DNA of 64,000 bases from Chrysomallon squamiferum (GCA_012295275.1 CM022672.1:5999943-6063942), one strand, 5' to 3'. Positions 14,676 through 34,081 are shown, counted from the first letter of the stretch. The notes: generated from the sequence alone by a model not told the origin. Made by a program: numbers and translations.

Positions 14676-14905
14676 GATAGTAATAATCATTAAATTATAT
14701 AATATAAAAAAAAAAATGTAAAAATGGATTCGTATTTAGTTTTTGTTTCATTAATTTATTATTGTTATTACTGTTATTATTATTATTTTATTATTATTAT
14801 TATGATAGTAATAATCATTAAATTATAGTTTAATTAAAAAAAAAGTAAAAATGGATTCGTGTTTTGTTTTTGTTTTATTAATTTATTATTGTTGTTGTTG
14901 TTATT
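14640..14905. repeat. Diverged tandem duplication
   Basis: Two copies of a segment that passes from (ATT)n through TGATAGTAATAATCATTAAA and GTAAAAATGGATTCGT to ATTAATTTATTATTGTT lie one after the other, with a few substitutions between them. Confidence 0.8.
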
Positions 14906-15421
14906 ATTATTATTATTATGTTGTTGTTGTTGTTGTTGTTGTTGTTTCAGGGTTTTCATTATACGATTTTAATAACCAAATATAGTTGTTTAACTTTCTG
15001 AACTAAGTGATGTTCTTATCTGAAAAAAAAACAAAAAACATTCAGTGCAATATTTCTTGCTCGCTATTTATTAACCATTTATTTTTATATAACGTTTTTT
15101 ACAAGCTTTTGTTTTTGGGTGGGTTTTTGTTTTCACTGCAGCTAAAACATTATTGTCAGTGTTTATAATATTTGAATAACAGTAGTAGGTAAGTATCTTT
15201 TCATTCGCATTATACAAAGATCATAAAATATCTCCCGGTCCAGTCAATGCAATAAAACTAATTTAATATTAAAGGCTGTACTATTTGCTTTCCTCTCAAT
15301 GGAGAAATGTGTGTAAAAGATATCTTCTTGTTCTCTCATGTTTCAAATCTTCACTAATTATTAAAAACATAGTAAAAGGATAGTTTCAAAATATTGTAAG
15401 CCATACTTAAAGAAATTATAT

Positions 15422-15423
<2 letters not shown>

Positions 15424-15470
<47 letters not shown>

Positions 15471-15540
15471 ATTTATTTTTTATTTTATGTTTTATTTTTT
15501 TATTTTTTTTTAGATTTTTGTTTAAGCGTCTACTCAAAAC

Positions 15541-15610
<70 letters not shown>

Positions 15611-15620
15611 ATATATATAT
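15424..15620. repeat. (GT)n and (TA)n microsatellites
   Basis: (GT)n spans 15424-15467 and a long (TA)n run spans 15547-15620, separated by T-rich sequence. Confidence 0.95.
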
Positions 15621-16015
15621 GTATACATGTATATTAATTTTTGCTGCATTTTCCGTTGCAGTATCTGTCTCTGCATCATATTTTACATGGGAGTTTGCAC
15701 ATAAAACGATTAAATATTTAAATACAGCAAAACATCTGGAAAGGTAAGGAACTGTACAGTAGACTTAAAGTGTGAAAATATACTAAATACACTGATCTGT
15801 TTCTACTTGTTATGAGAAAAAAAAATTAAAAAAAATACTTTGGATAAAAAAAAAAATAAAAAAAAAAAAAAAAAAATGAATACCAATAAAAGAATGGAAG
15901 AAAAAAGAAAGAATGAAAGAATAGATAGAGAAAATAAAAGAAAACAAATAATAAAGGAAAAAATGAAAAACGTAACGAAAAAAAAGAAGAAAAAGAAATC
16001 TTCTTGTTGAGTCTT

Positions 16016-16017
<2 letters not shown>

Positions 16018-16060
<43 letters not shown>
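16018..16060. repeat. (AC)n microsatellite
   Basis: An AC dinucleotide tract of about 21 units, preceded by about 200 bases of A-rich sequence. Confidence 0.95.
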
Positions 16061-16064
<4 letters not shown>

Positions 16065-16713
16065 ACTATAACGTTACACGTCTATTTTTTTCTCGGTATG
16101 GGGCCAAATTTAAACATTAAAGATTACAGCAGACTTTGAATATCAACATGCAAACAATAAAAAAGCAGTGAGCTGAAGAAAGTGAAAGTATTGAATCAGC
16201 TATTTTAACACAAATCTTATCAGTATATCTCTGTGTATATCAAGTTAACCACACTAACAACAGATACGATGCAAACTGATATCTGTAACCTAGCAGAATA
16301 AATAATTTAAAAATTACCAAAAACTCCGAGGAGGGTTTGTGTTCACGAAGTTCAGAATGGTTTATCAAATGTACAGATACGCTGCTAAAAGTGAATATAC
16401 ATGGTCTCGTTATATAAGTGTTATTTATTTAGGTTTATATTTTGGTTTACAACGAGAAATGTTTTTTTTAAGAAGGGTGTAAACGGGAATGTTACGTTGC
16501 AGGCAGAAGTCGAGATGATGAGATATTCGCCAAAGTGACACGAAAAGAAAGAACAAGAAATGAATTTAAACTAATGAAACGATACCCTCTCAATAAAAAT
16601 AAATAAATAATGATGATGATGACTATGACGACGATGATGATGACGAAATTTAGACCGAACAGGATGAAGAGGATGATGATGAGGAGGATGAAATTATTTA
16701 CACAACAATTATA

Positions 16714-16719
16714 TTTATT
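16714..16719 (-). terminator. Candidate polyadenylation signal AATAAA
   Basis: AATAAA on the minus strand lies about 140 bases past the stop codon of the cystine-knot gene. It is a plausible 3' end for that transcript, with no transcript evidence. Confidence 0.45.
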
Positions 16720-16859
16720 GTAAAACAAAATATATTTAATTTCTATAGAATCAGTCTGTTCACATTCTGTGTGCTGTACACAAATACGCAACTGAAAGAC
16801 AAGCTTGGGAAATAACAACCTAACACCCCCATACCCCACCCCACACACACACCCCACAT

Positions 16860-22570
<5,711 letters not shown>

Positions 22571-23905
22571 GGTAAAGTTATAACCTGGTATTTATTTTAT
22601 CCAAACAAAGAAAATTTGCTCGCTGCTAAATCGCATCGTGTGCATGTTACACGATCAAGTTCTCGCGACCTGCACTAGTCCAAGGACTTGTACTACAAAG
22701 AAACCAACAGGTCAACCCGTAGGTTAAGGAAGGAGAGAAAAAAAAACACGAATGAAATTTATAGCGTGGCTTTAGATTACGTTTATATTTATCCGTTCAG
22801 ATAAACTGAGATAACTGTAGATCAAAAGATAATCTTTTCACAAAATATTTATAAAATCTAAATTTAATATCAAAAATATTATATTAAATGATTGTTTCCT
22901 AGTATACTGTACATCGTTTGAAACGCATCGCAGAATCAGTAATGGTAAATAAGTACTGATGGCTTGAATGATTGATTTGTCTTTGACCAGACGAACGTGT
23001 ACACTGTTTGAATTAAATCTCCGTTTGATGATTAGAAAAAAAAAAAAGTTTTGAAACTGGCATTAGTGTATAAAGGCCCTGTAAAATACAAGATATAAAA
23101 TCTTATCGACTTCCATGCTTAACTTTTCTATCGCAGTATCTTGGTTATCATGTATTAGACTCCCATATATAAATTATGAAATAGTAATATCACAGACAGG
23201 TAACACTGAAACACGAGGTGTGTCCCCTTCAGTAACAGATATACAGCACAGCTTTAAAAGGTAATAACTGTCAGTGCAATGTTTGATATCACAGTGGACG
23301 TCTTTGTTTATTTCAGTGACTCTCCGTCTTGACATGCTCCATTTTGTATTTGTCATATATTAGATAAAAAGTAACAACACGAAGTAATTTAAAAGAGAAA
23401 AAATTACGTTGTGTTTCGTCAAACAGTATCTGGGCACTCTACCAGTCGGCCTAGGGCTCTAACGGGTGGAGTATAGTTTGGCGATGATTTCATTGTATCT
23501 TTAATAACAGGCGTGGAAATAACGTTTAAGAAAATAGGGCGTAGCATAGTCTTTGTGATTACGAAATAAAAAATTAAAAAAAAAATAAAAAGAGTAAAGC
23601 AAATAAAAGGTACAAATGTAGCTGCACTGGTCTAACTTTTCGTTTGGATAATGCTTATGATTATTTACTGCTCAGTTGATTAAAAAAAATAATAAAATAA
23701 ATAAATAAATAATAATAATAATAATAATAATGTCAGTGTGTATATTTCATAACATTCAAATACAACAACTTAGATAAGTTTAGATTATTTTATGTTTTAC
23801 AAAAATTAAGTTTTTGAGATATACACATTACCAGAGCCAGAAGGCACCTTTTATAACGAGGTTGAGAAACAGCAAAATAGAAATGTCATAATCAGACTGA
23901 GTCTT

Positions 23906-23946
<41 letters not shown>

Positions 23947-24606
23947 AACAACAACAAAAAAACAGTTAACTATTTACCACGAGTAAGAGACTATTATTAA
24001 ATTCTGTTTTGTGACGTTTGATGGGTTACCAGGTAGCATGACAACTATGACAACTGTAAATAATATTTACTTTTTAAGCACGTTTTCACTATCACTTAAT
24101 GGACTTCGATACACATTGGTGTTTTGGCTGCAAAAGAATATAGGACAGTGCTGTTTATTATCTGAACTGTTGTGCCATAGAGACTCTGTATATCAAATTA
24201 GTTATTATGAAAAAAAATCCAACTGTTATTTTTAATCTTATTATACATAACACACAAAACAAAAACATTAATGATATTATTATTATATCTTATTACAATA
24301 CAACATAATAAAGCATAATCACGCAGTGATGTAACATTCTTCTGTATGAACTAATCAGCACCCCAGACTTTATTGTAACTGGGAGAGATTTCTGTCAGAT
24401 TAAAAGATCAGTATACTTGCAATGTAAAATCAATCTCTCAATCAATCAAAATCAATCAAACTCTCTCTCTCTCTGACTGTCTTGACTCTCATACATCTCT
24501 TTCTCTGTTCTCTCTCTCTTGATGTCTCTAATTTATTCTAGTTTCTCACACACACCTTTCACTCACTCACATTCAGAAAGTAAAGCACATTCCAAGGCAC
24601 ACAACA
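22571..24606. other. Interval upstream of the cystine-knot gene and downstream of NHLRC2
   Basis: The first 110 bases are probably 5' UTR or promoter of the cystine-knot gene. The rest has an A-run at 23911-23945, (AAT)n near 23707-23731 and CT-rich sequence near 24460-24530. I see no coding exon. Confidence 0.55.
24532..24537 (-). terminator. Candidate NHLRC2 polyadenylation signal
   Basis: AATAAA on the minus strand, about 70 bases past the NHLRC2 stop codon. Another candidate is at 24369-24374. Confidence 0.4.
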
Positions 24607-27600
24607 TCACAGATTAGCTGTGTTCACTTCAAACATCAGACCAGATTTGCCTGATTCGCTCTGCACAATGTTTAACGGTTGTTCAACGGCTGCAGTCCTC
24701 ACTGTACACGTCTGATCGTCTTTGCAGACAAACAACTGCAACACCAGCGTCACTGACATCTTCACTTCATCCAGTGTCTGTGGAATCATGATCTCTGTGA
24801 CGGTCTGTCTGTGGCTGGCAGTCAAACTTCCACTCTTTATTGTCTTCTTCCCCAAATGATCTTCAAATTCAAAAAAAAAATATAATATAAATATGTATTT
24901 AAAAATTCATGTATTATTTGAAAATAATTCAAGAGTTCTTAAGAAATAGATAGAAACATTGATGACGTTTCCTTAACTACCGTGAAATGTATCTTGAGAA
25001 TACCAATCTCTGTAACAAGCAAAAATCCTTATTTTCCTAGAAGAAATATTTTAATGACAATTTTTTTACTGATAATTATAACTGCATCATACATATGGTT
25101 ATGCAGTAATACAGATAATGAGACCAAAAATACTAATTTCATCCATGGCTGTACTACAAGCAAAAAAGAAGAAAAAAAAAAGTTCAATGAATAGCAAAAC
25201 TTTTTTGACAATAATGCACCTTCCCATATACCGAAATCACAAACGGCAGCCTTTGATAAGCCTAATAAGAGGTCAGTGGGTGGAACTGGAAACATGCGAG
25301 TAATAAACTTGTCCCTCTCAACAGTTGGATTAAAGTGAAATGTAGCTTGGCCAGAAAAATGACATATTTAAAACAAAAAACCTGTGAAAATAATCCTCCA
25401 TGAATTGGGTGCCTCCTCGTTCAGATGTTCCCCGTGACTCAGATGTATGATCAGCTCAACAGAAAGCTTGCAGTCTGAGTTCACACTCACTGAGTCGAGT
25501 GTCCTATCAGATTTTACAGCAGACTCTCGACTTTTCTTTTCTTCAGTAGCATTTGAAAAAATCACTGGAAACTTTATAGGAAACAAAGAAATAGTATAAT
25601 TATACGAATGGTTATGATGATGATGATAATGATAAACTAATAATATTTTCACGTTTTATGTCATACGTTTTTCTTCTTATTTTAAATTAAAGAAAGACCA
25701 TAGTAAAGGGATTGAATTATAGCAAGGCACAAATGTGAAAAAAATATTGTTTAGAAAAGAAAAAACCCCAAACAATTGCCATTAAAAATAATGTTCCAAG
25801 CAAATTATCACTCTTTTTAAAATATAAATTTATTATATATGTGTGTGTATCTATTTCTAAAAACTGAAGAATACAATACTTCATTAATATTTTCCAATTA
25901 ATATACATTTTGAGTTTGTCTAATAATTACATCTGATTCACTTTCTTACCTCACGTATTGTTTTTGCAGTGAGATCAAATACTTTGATAGAGTGATTATT
26001 AGTATCTGCTATGTAAACAAGTTGTTTTTTTTGATTGACACAAACTCCACCTGGCTCATTTAGCTCCACCTCCAATAGATTGTCACTCAATTGGTTACCT
26101 GGCAACCCACAACCAATGATTGTAGAGCACTGTTTGCTTGTCAAATCTACAGATTTCAGCTTGAAAAATAAACATAATTAATATATTAAAATGCTTGTAA
26201 ACATATAATCATTTTATTTTTTTCAAAGATTCTCAGAAGCTCATTTGCTGTTTGCTTAGCAGATATATTTTATTTGTATCTAGAAGATTTACTTAAAAAA
26301 AAAAAAGTCCAACAGATATCAAAATAACAGACACTCAGATATTGTACCTATAACAGACATTCCTGAACCATCACTGAACATAAACATGTTAAACAGAACA
26401 CAATAAACCTTGTGGTTGTAAGAATCTGCTACTAGGAGAGGTCCTTCTGGGGAGAGGAGAGACACACCCAAAGGATGCTGTAATTTGGCTTCTACTCCAA
26501 CTCCATCTTTATCACCAAAAGCAAATAGATTCTACAAAGATACAAGAAAATAAATATTTTATTTAATGACACACATTACTTATTTTAAAAATTATACTAG
26601 AAATCATATCTGTAGACATAGTAGATGGTCATACAACAAGGTATACTTTTTTGATTGGAGGTAAAAGTTTTTTGTATGTAGCTTTTTGCACAGAGAAAAT
26701 CATAACACAGTTTTTGGAAAGATGAAAAGGAAATAAATTTGTATAAAATACAATATTTTACTGGTTTGTGAGCCTGTATTCTACTTATTTCTCCAAGGAT
26801 GGATGCACATCTTGCTAAATGAAACTGGCTAAAAGTTACACAGAAGCACACAGTTCTTTACAGCTGCTTGTCAGATAGAAGTAAATCATTTACTGAACTA
26901 CTGCATTCATGTTTAACTGTTAACATAGAAAAAACCTACTTCAAAACTGAATTCAAAGAAAACAATATTTGTAAATGATCTACAATTTAAGAAAATATAA
27001 ATACTAATTTCAGTATAAAAGTCATTAAACTGTCAGTCTGTCTTTAAAATTACAGCCACAGACACACTGAATAAAAATGTAAGAATCTTAACACCATGTA
27101 TGAATTAGCTTGATAAAATAAAAACTAAAACACTGACTCAAACTGTGGAATCAACAGTAACAGTGAAACAGAAAATGTTATGCTTTAAAAAGCACCTTTA
27201 GTAACCAGCAGCTTGTGTGACAAATTTATGTAAAGAGCCTTACTATTAAAATATTCTACACATGGATCTTACTCAAAATATCAGTCCACAATTAGAATCA
27301 CTTACACAGACTGAACCTCTGAAATCAAGCAATTATGGAACCTGGCCAATGCCTGCCCAGAATAACTGAAACCAATGTAAACACAGTCTTTGTCAGCTCA
27401 CTCCACACACACTCTGGTCTTTCTGACTACATCACAAAGGGCTAGAATGTGGTTAAATATCAGAAATTACCATGGACGTATCAATATATTTGACTACTGT
27501 GTAAATACAGGTTGACAGACCTACAAACTAATGGCAGCACATTTAAAATGAGCCAGACCATGGAGTATCAGATTTCTGACGTTCAACCTGAATAATCATT

Positions 27601-30600
27601 TTTAATAATAAAAATAACAAATAAAATTTTACATTTGGATCTCGTTCTCCTCCAATCAATCCTTTGACTGTTCCATCCTTCAGAAGGATTTGTCGGATGC
27701 TTGAACTCTCAGCATCAGCAATGAATAAGGTGTTAAGAAAAGACTTGGGAGAAAAATCCAAACCAGATGGTTGAGCAAAGCCAGCTTTCTGTGGATAGCT
27801 GTTGTTTCGATTCTCCTCGAGACCAGAGCCAGCAAATCTGATGCAAGTCTTAGCTTTGAAGTGTCTGAGGAACAAAATTAAAATAATTTTATTCATTATT
27901 ATTTTAATAAATGTTCACTAAAATTATTTAATAATTTATTTATTTCTACAACAGTTCTAATTAATTTTTAATTTAAAAAAAAAAAATTTTAATACTTTTT
28001 TCCTACTAGTAGCCATGAAGGTAAAAACAGTTTCAAAACTGTTTTGTTATTATATTCAGTTCAATTATCTGTTTGAATCATTCACTCAAAATCTGGACTG
28101 TCTGTCTGATTGAATTAAAACTTTGTCAGTATATATCATTCTATTATATATTATTAACTGGAATAAAATACAGAAGAGGATGAAATTAATAAAATTATTT
28201 TCATCAGAAAATGCAGGAACATTTTGCTAACCTATCCCTGTACAATCCACCATGTGTAAACACAGCCTATTAAAACTTCTGCCCAGTTTTTAATAAAAAG
28301 CAATTTACTTAATGTTTAATGATGGCATTATTATTCGTAAAATGCAGTCATACATTTTTTTCAGACTTTTTTTTGGGGGGGGTAAATTCAGATCTCATTT
28401 GTTGTTTTTGTTTTGTTTGTCTGTTTGTTTTTATAACCATTAAGACAAATTTTTCTTTTAACATTTTTTTGTAAATTCAAATCTGGTTTTATTATTATTT
28501 TGTTTGTTTGTTTGTTTTTATAACCATACCAATATTTTTTTTTTACATAATATTAACTTTAGAAAGATTCTTATTCAATTACAAACAAAACAATTTAACA
28601 TGCATTATTAACACTTACTGATTTTTATACCAAACAGTATCTTTGAGAAAGTAAACCCAAATCTGATGAGTTCCTGCCATAGCTATGTACAGAACATCAG
28701 GCTCAGCAGAATCTGAAAACATTTAAATAAAATACTTTACAGACAACATTTGGTGTGTGTAATTAAATAAAATATATAAATAATTTATGATAATGTCTTA
28801 TGTAAGAGAAATATTGCTGACTGTCATGCACAAATACACATAATCATACACATACACAGAACTGAATATAAACACAGATGAATACTGTTACATACTTATA
28901 GACACACACTAGACACAGCACACATAAACACACAAATATAAATACATAAAAATGTGTTTACTCTCACATCAACCAAACAAAGACTTGTACTCTTTATGCA
29001 ATTGTTTGATAATACTAATATCAATATTCCTACAGAATTGTTTACTAAATAATACATCAAAAAATTGTCTACATAACATTAGTGGTGTCCTACATTACAT
29101 TTTCAAGAAATATGATATTCTCATCTGTTGATTCTAATGTTGTCTGGAGGAAAAATAAAAATGACAACAACAAAATGAACCCACCAAATACAGAAATATG
29201 GTATAAATAACAAAATCTTACTTGGTGATGTTGCTACTTTTAAATCCCATGGTGATGAAATCTCTTGCAATGTTCCAGCTTTACCACCTTCAAGGTCATT
29301 TCCTAGTTTACCAGTACCTACAATCGTGTTCACTCTCTTTTCAACAAGATCAATCTAAAACACAAATGAGAAAGCACTGGTATATTTATATTTAATTTAA
29401 CATAATTATTCTCTTCTTGGAACTGCTTGGGAAATGTTTTTTTTTTTTACCAAATGAAACATTCACATTAAAGAGTTTACAATATATTTTAAACCCATAT
29501 AATATTATTGGTACATTTTAAAAGCAGTTAATAGTTAAAAAGAAAAAGAAAAACAAAGAAATACAGACACAGTTATTCTAACATATATAACTAGATATAA
29601 AATATATATATATATAAATACTGAAATACAAAATTTACTTGTCTTATTGCATGATTGTCTGTGTCAGCTACAAAGATGAGGTTTTGAAATGATGCTGTCC
29701 CTTGTGGAGAAGAAAACATGGCTTCCTCAAAGCTGCCATCATGATAACCTTTGACACCACCAATCTTCTCCTAAAAGTAGATAACATTCAAATGTAACAA
29801 ATATAACCACTGAACATCTTGACAGACGAGGGAGTTAGATTATATTTTTAATATTAAATAATTTCTAGATGCCATCCTCAAAATATACTTTAAAAAAAAA
29901 AAAAAAAAAAAGATTAGTAATTTTTTTTTACATAATAGTATAATTAACACACTAAATTTTATACAGACTGGTATATTTATTTACAGAATCATTCTTCAGG
30001 TACTGCAAACCATGATTTAGAAAAAAATTAAAGGAAACAATTACTTTTTTTTATATAAATAAAGTAAAGAATTAAAAAAATGAAAAATAAATAAATTATT
30101 TCCAACAACAAATTTACCTTGACAATGCCAGTTTCAGTCACTACCAGAATACAGTTATTTGCAGTATCAGAAATAATCAATTCATTGTTTTCTGCAACAG
30201 AAACTTTGCCTGGAAAACGAAGACATGATTTTAACTTTTTGTCCTTTTCAAGCAGTAAAGGAATTTCATGTGATTTTAATTCACTTCTTTCATTGAAATA
30301 CTGAAGTGAAACTTCAACAAACTCAAACAAAAGGTCCTTGTTTTTTTCACCAGCAATCGTAAACAAAAACTCTTTTTGGGGGCCTACAATAACAAATGTT
30401 GGCCAGCAGTTTATCTGTAACTTGTTCCAAAGCAAAGCCTCCGAATCATTCACAACAGGATGTTCGATGCCATAGCGCAAAACAGCATTCAAAATGTTGC
30501 TTGTTGACTTTTCGTTGAGAAATTTCGCTGAATGAACTCCTATTACAACTAGGCCTTTTTGAATGGGAAATTTCTGTTCCAGTTCTTCTAAATGAGGTAA

Positions 30601-31304
30601 AATGTGCATACAGTTTATACAGCAGTAGGTAAAGAAGTCCAGAACTAACAGTTTTCCTTCGAGATGAGTGGATAAAGAAAGTGGTTCAGATACATTCAGC
30701 CATGTGAGATCTGAAAGGGTAAGAAATATATATATACATATATATAATAAATGATAAAATAAAATATACACATGAATAAATGTATTACTGATACTGCCAT
30801 TATTAATTTTTCATTCTTTTTGTACAGTGTATGTCCGTTTTCATTTAATATTGTTTTTGTTATTGTTGTTGTTGTTTTTTTATTTTTGTTTTGTTTTGTT
30901 GTGGGGGGTTTTGTTTGTTTGTTTGTTTGTTTGTTTTAGGGGTTCTTTTGTTGTTGTTGTTGTTGTTTTCTACTTTATCTTATATCGACAAAATAACACA
31001 AAACAAACATTGTTTCCAAATAGCTATTTTTTTCTTCTGGTGAACTGCTAGAGTTAAAATTAATTTTTACGTATATATTTATCTGTAAAGTCTCTACGAC
31101 ACTACTGTTACTAGTGTTACAAAAGGTTTAAAGACGATGTTATATTTTACCAGATCCAAAGTCAGGAATATTGAATTTCAGTTTTGAAGAAACTGATTTT
31201 AAATGATTTAGGATTATTTCTTTTCGTTCCGACTTGTCACATTTTTCTGTTAGTAACTCATCGAGTTCGAAACATACACACAGTACGTCTTCCAAACCCG
31301 CCAT
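24607..31304 (-). CDS. NHLRC2: NHL repeat-containing protein 2 (thioredoxin-like plus NHL propeller)
   Basis: Ten coding exons on the minus strand: 31304-31151, 30710-30118, 29770-29639, 29354-29222, 28712-28619, 27864-27633, 26531-26409, 26159-25950, 25571-25382, 24860-24607. All phases agree and give 704 residues; I recall the human protein as about 726. Residues about 55-200 are a thioredoxin-like fold with [20 protein letters not shown], the CxxC being C82-I-N-C85. Residues about 220-570 are NHL repeats ([57 protein letters not shown]) expected to form a six-bladed beta-propeller. The C-terminal 130 residues match the family's beta-sandwich position. The start MAGLEDVL sits in an ATGGCG context just downstream of ETS and CRE motifs. 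The family is a conserved, essential cytosolic protein whose biochemical role is not settled. Donors after exons 7 and 9 are weak (gtttat, gttttt). Confidence 0.96.
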
Positions 31305-31314
31305 TTTTCTCTAT

Positions 31315-31338
31315 TTCCGGGTTTCCTCGCTGACGTCA
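31315..31338. promoter_or_regulatory. NHLRC2 promoter motifs: ETS site and full CRE
   Basis: On the minus strand CCGGAA (31315-31320) and the palindrome TGACGTCA (31331-31338) lie 11-34 bases upstream of the NHLRC2 start codon. CRE and ETS motifs close to the transcription start are typical of TATA-less housekeeping promoters. That they are bound here is inference. Confidence 0.6.
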
Positions 31339-31339
31339 C

Positions 31340-32210
31340 TGTAAACTGGTATATTAACGCGTCAGCGTAGCAACAAAAGAAAATCACGAGGAGGAATTCC
31401 ATTTTATTTGTTCATAGTAAATATAAATTAGATCGCGCGTAACCTCATCCTTCTGAAACAAATGTCGACTACCTTCTAAAACGATAATAATAGTAATAAA
31501 AGAATAATAATTGTCATTTTTGTATATTTCCTCTAAAATTGGCACATGCCTTTACCCCAGGTATATTTAAAACCTAATGAACAACTATTTCACTAGTATG
31601 TAAACAGTATAAAATGTGTAGTATACCTTCATTTTAAATCCATGCACTTTCTTTATTTTTACAACGTGACGCAAAAAATCTCTGTTGATTGAAAATGCGT
31701 CAAAACATTTCTTCTGTCTTTTTGACGTTAAAATACAAAACACATAGTTCATAAATAAATAAATATAGTTTAATATAAATTCAGCTATGTACAAATCATC
31801 ACAAATAGAACTATTAAAAGAAAAGAAAAGAAAAGAAAAAAACACCTTGAAATTTAATGTGAAGATTTATTAACATTTATGAAGCAATCATTCAAACTAA
31901 ATTAATTTTTAAAAAGCAACAGAATCACGGTTAACTCAATAACTAACATTTTAAAATGATTAAATGTAGTTTTGTTTCCATTTATTTTATATACAATGTT
32001 TATATACATACGACAATCTTTTTATAAATCATAAAAACACAAATGTTATTTTCTGAAAAAAAAAAAAAGAGAAAAAAATATGTATATATATATTTGAGTT
32101 CCAGTACATATATTCAATTTTTATTTTATTTATATATATATATATTTATTTATTTATTTATTTATTTATTTTTTTTAATATATTGTTGTTTTTTAAGGCA
32201 CTGTGTGAAT
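31340..32210. other. Interval between NHLRC2 and the first membrane-RING gene
   Basis: AT-rich sequence with (TA)n and (TTTA)n near 32125-32175, which also contains several minus-strand AATAAA candidates for the RING gene ending at 32211. I see no coding exon. Confidence 0.55.
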
Positions 32211-32441
32211 CTACTTTCTAATCGCCTCTATGTAGCCTTTGCACTCTGGACAGATTCCATCTCCGTCCGTTTTGATGTTTTCGACGCAAGCTGCACAGAC
32301 ACCTGCATGGTTACACGGGTAACTGTTTCCACGACTCATTGACTGCATACAAACTGAACATTTGTTGCGTTGTTTCGATCTTGTTTTCTGTTTGTTGGAA
32401 GTTCGGTGTCTGAGATCACTGGAAGAATGGGCTGGAAAAAA

Positions 32442-32480
<39 letters not shown>

Positions 32481-32979
32481 GTATGTGTATATATATGTAT
32501 GTATATGTGTGTGTATATGTGTATGTATGTATGTGTGTATATGAATGTATGTGTGTATGTGTGTGTGTATGTATGTATGTATGTATATATGTGTGTGTAT
32601 GTATGTGTGTTTGTGTGTATGTATATATGTATGTGTATATATATGTATGTATATGTGTGTGTATATGTGTGTGTATGTATGTATGTATATGAATGTATGT
32701 GTGTATGTATGTATGTATGTATGTATATAAGTGTTTGTATAGGAGTGTATGTGTGTATGTATGTATGTATGTATGTATGTATGTATGTATATAAGTGTTT
32801 GTATAGGAATGTATGTGTGTATGTATGTATGTATGTATGTATGTATATAAGTGTTTGTATAGGAGTGTATGTATGTATGTGTGTATGTATGTATGTATGT
32901 ATATATGTGTGTGTATGTATGTGTGTTTGTGTGTATGTATGTGTGTATGTATGTATATGAATGTATGTGTGTATGTATG

Positions 32980-33010
<31 letters not shown>

Positions 33011-34081
33011 GTGTTTGTATAGGAATGTATGTATGTATGTATGTATGTATGTATGTATATAAGTGTTTGTATAGGAGTGTATGGGTTTTGGGAACTGCGG
33101 AAACGCCAAAAGATTCACTTTTTGATTTTTGTTCAAATGTTTTAATATTATTTTATGTTATTTAGGAGAGATTAGTAAAATATGCAAGATTAATTATAGA
33201 AAAGAAATAAATTAATTTTAATTTACAGAAATTTTAAATTTACATTAAAAGGTTAGCTAATTCATATCTCCAACTCTATTTTAGTACTATAACGAAAATA
33301 AACTGGAAAACAAAAGAATCAAGTAAAGTATCGAATGACGACTCTTGCTCTGTTTAAAGGAGACAACTTTCCAAATTAATTTATTTGACATTATTATTCA
33401 TTCTGATCAGAAAATGTTCTTTCAATGATAGAAAATATCACTGAAATTTATTTTATAATATATTAATGTGAATTTAAAAAAAAAAAAGAATAAAAAGAAA
33501 GAAAGAAAGAAAAACAAGAAGAATTGTAGAAAAAAAAACCCCCACAATAACATGACTAAAAATATTGATTTTAGAAAAGAGATTAACAGTAGAAAAATCT
33601 TTGAGTTATTAAATAAAGGTAAAACTTTTTTCTGTTTTTCTTTCATGAATTACTATCAACAGATGAATGACTGGTAACTGAAGTATGTTACGTTCATGAT
33701 TAGAAGCCGACGCAATCTGAGAAATCTGATTGTATGAGTACACTTCTAAAACACACACACAAAATCAAATATATAAGCCACTCTATACATCTAGAAAAAC
33801 AACAAATCAACAAACAAACATCTACTATTACGCACATGTGAATTAACACTGTTTCGTATGTTAATACAATTAATCTTTTATAATGCTTTATAACAGTTAC
33901 ATGTACAGTTGAAATTTAAATAATCATTACCTGTCGGGTTGGAGAAGACGTGATCAGAACTTGTTTTCTCTTGTTCATATTGTAAAGGCTTTTGTTGTCT
34001 TCGAATAGCCAGTAAAAGAATTAAACCAACAGCAGCTGAAACCCCAAGAACAACGACGGGAACCAGAAAGTGCACAGCCAT
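32211..34081 (-). CDS. Single-helix membrane RING finger protein (copy A)
   Basis: Two coding exons, 34081-33931 and 32431-32211, joined in phase 1, give 123 residues. Exon 1 encodes a hydrophobic helix at residues about 5-26 (FLVPVVVLGVSAAVGLILLL) followed by RRQQK, so a short N-terminus, one membrane span and a cytosolic tail are expected. Exon 2 has a complete C3HC4 RING: C75-x2-C78, C90-x-H92, C96-x2-C99, C111-x2-C114, in CSVCMQ, YPCNHAGVCAAC and CPECKGYI. The protein ends soon after the RING with RK. RING fingers of this kind usually act as E3 ubiquitin ligases by recruiting an E2; membrane location and substrate are unknown. An acceptor 15 bases upstream of ATG (exon start about 34096) implies a separate 5' UTR exon. 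The 1.5 kb intron carries the large (TATG)n array. Confidence 0.88.
32446..33084. repeat. Large (TATG)n array with higher-order blocks
   Basis: About 640 bases of TATG/TGTA units. The variant GTGTTTGTATAGGA recurs at 32731, 32795, 32851, 33011 and 33063, so longer blocks of the array were duplicated. It lies in the intron of membrane-RING copy A, starting 14 bases from the acceptor of the RING exon. His/Thr/Ile and Tyr/Val/Cys/Met open frames are artefacts. Confidence 0.97.
33840..33925. repeat. Duplicated intronic block, copy 1
   Basis: This resembles 36665-36755 with shared stretches such as CAATTAATCTTTT and TAATGCTTTATAACA. It lies just inside the intron after the membrane-helix exon of RING copy A. 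Confidence 0.85.

Larger units (their letters stand above)
13834..16859. other. Repeat-rich interval between convergent genes
   Basis: This lies between the 3' ends of the plus-strand gene ending at 13833 and the minus-strand cystine-knot gene ending at 16860. It holds a degenerate (CATA)n region at 13930-14210, a direct duplication at about 14640-14900, (GT)n at 15424-15467, (TA)n at 15547-15620, an A-rich block at 15820-16000 and (AC)n at 16018-16060. An AATAAA near 14281 could serve the upstream gene. I see no coding exon. Confidence 0.6.
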
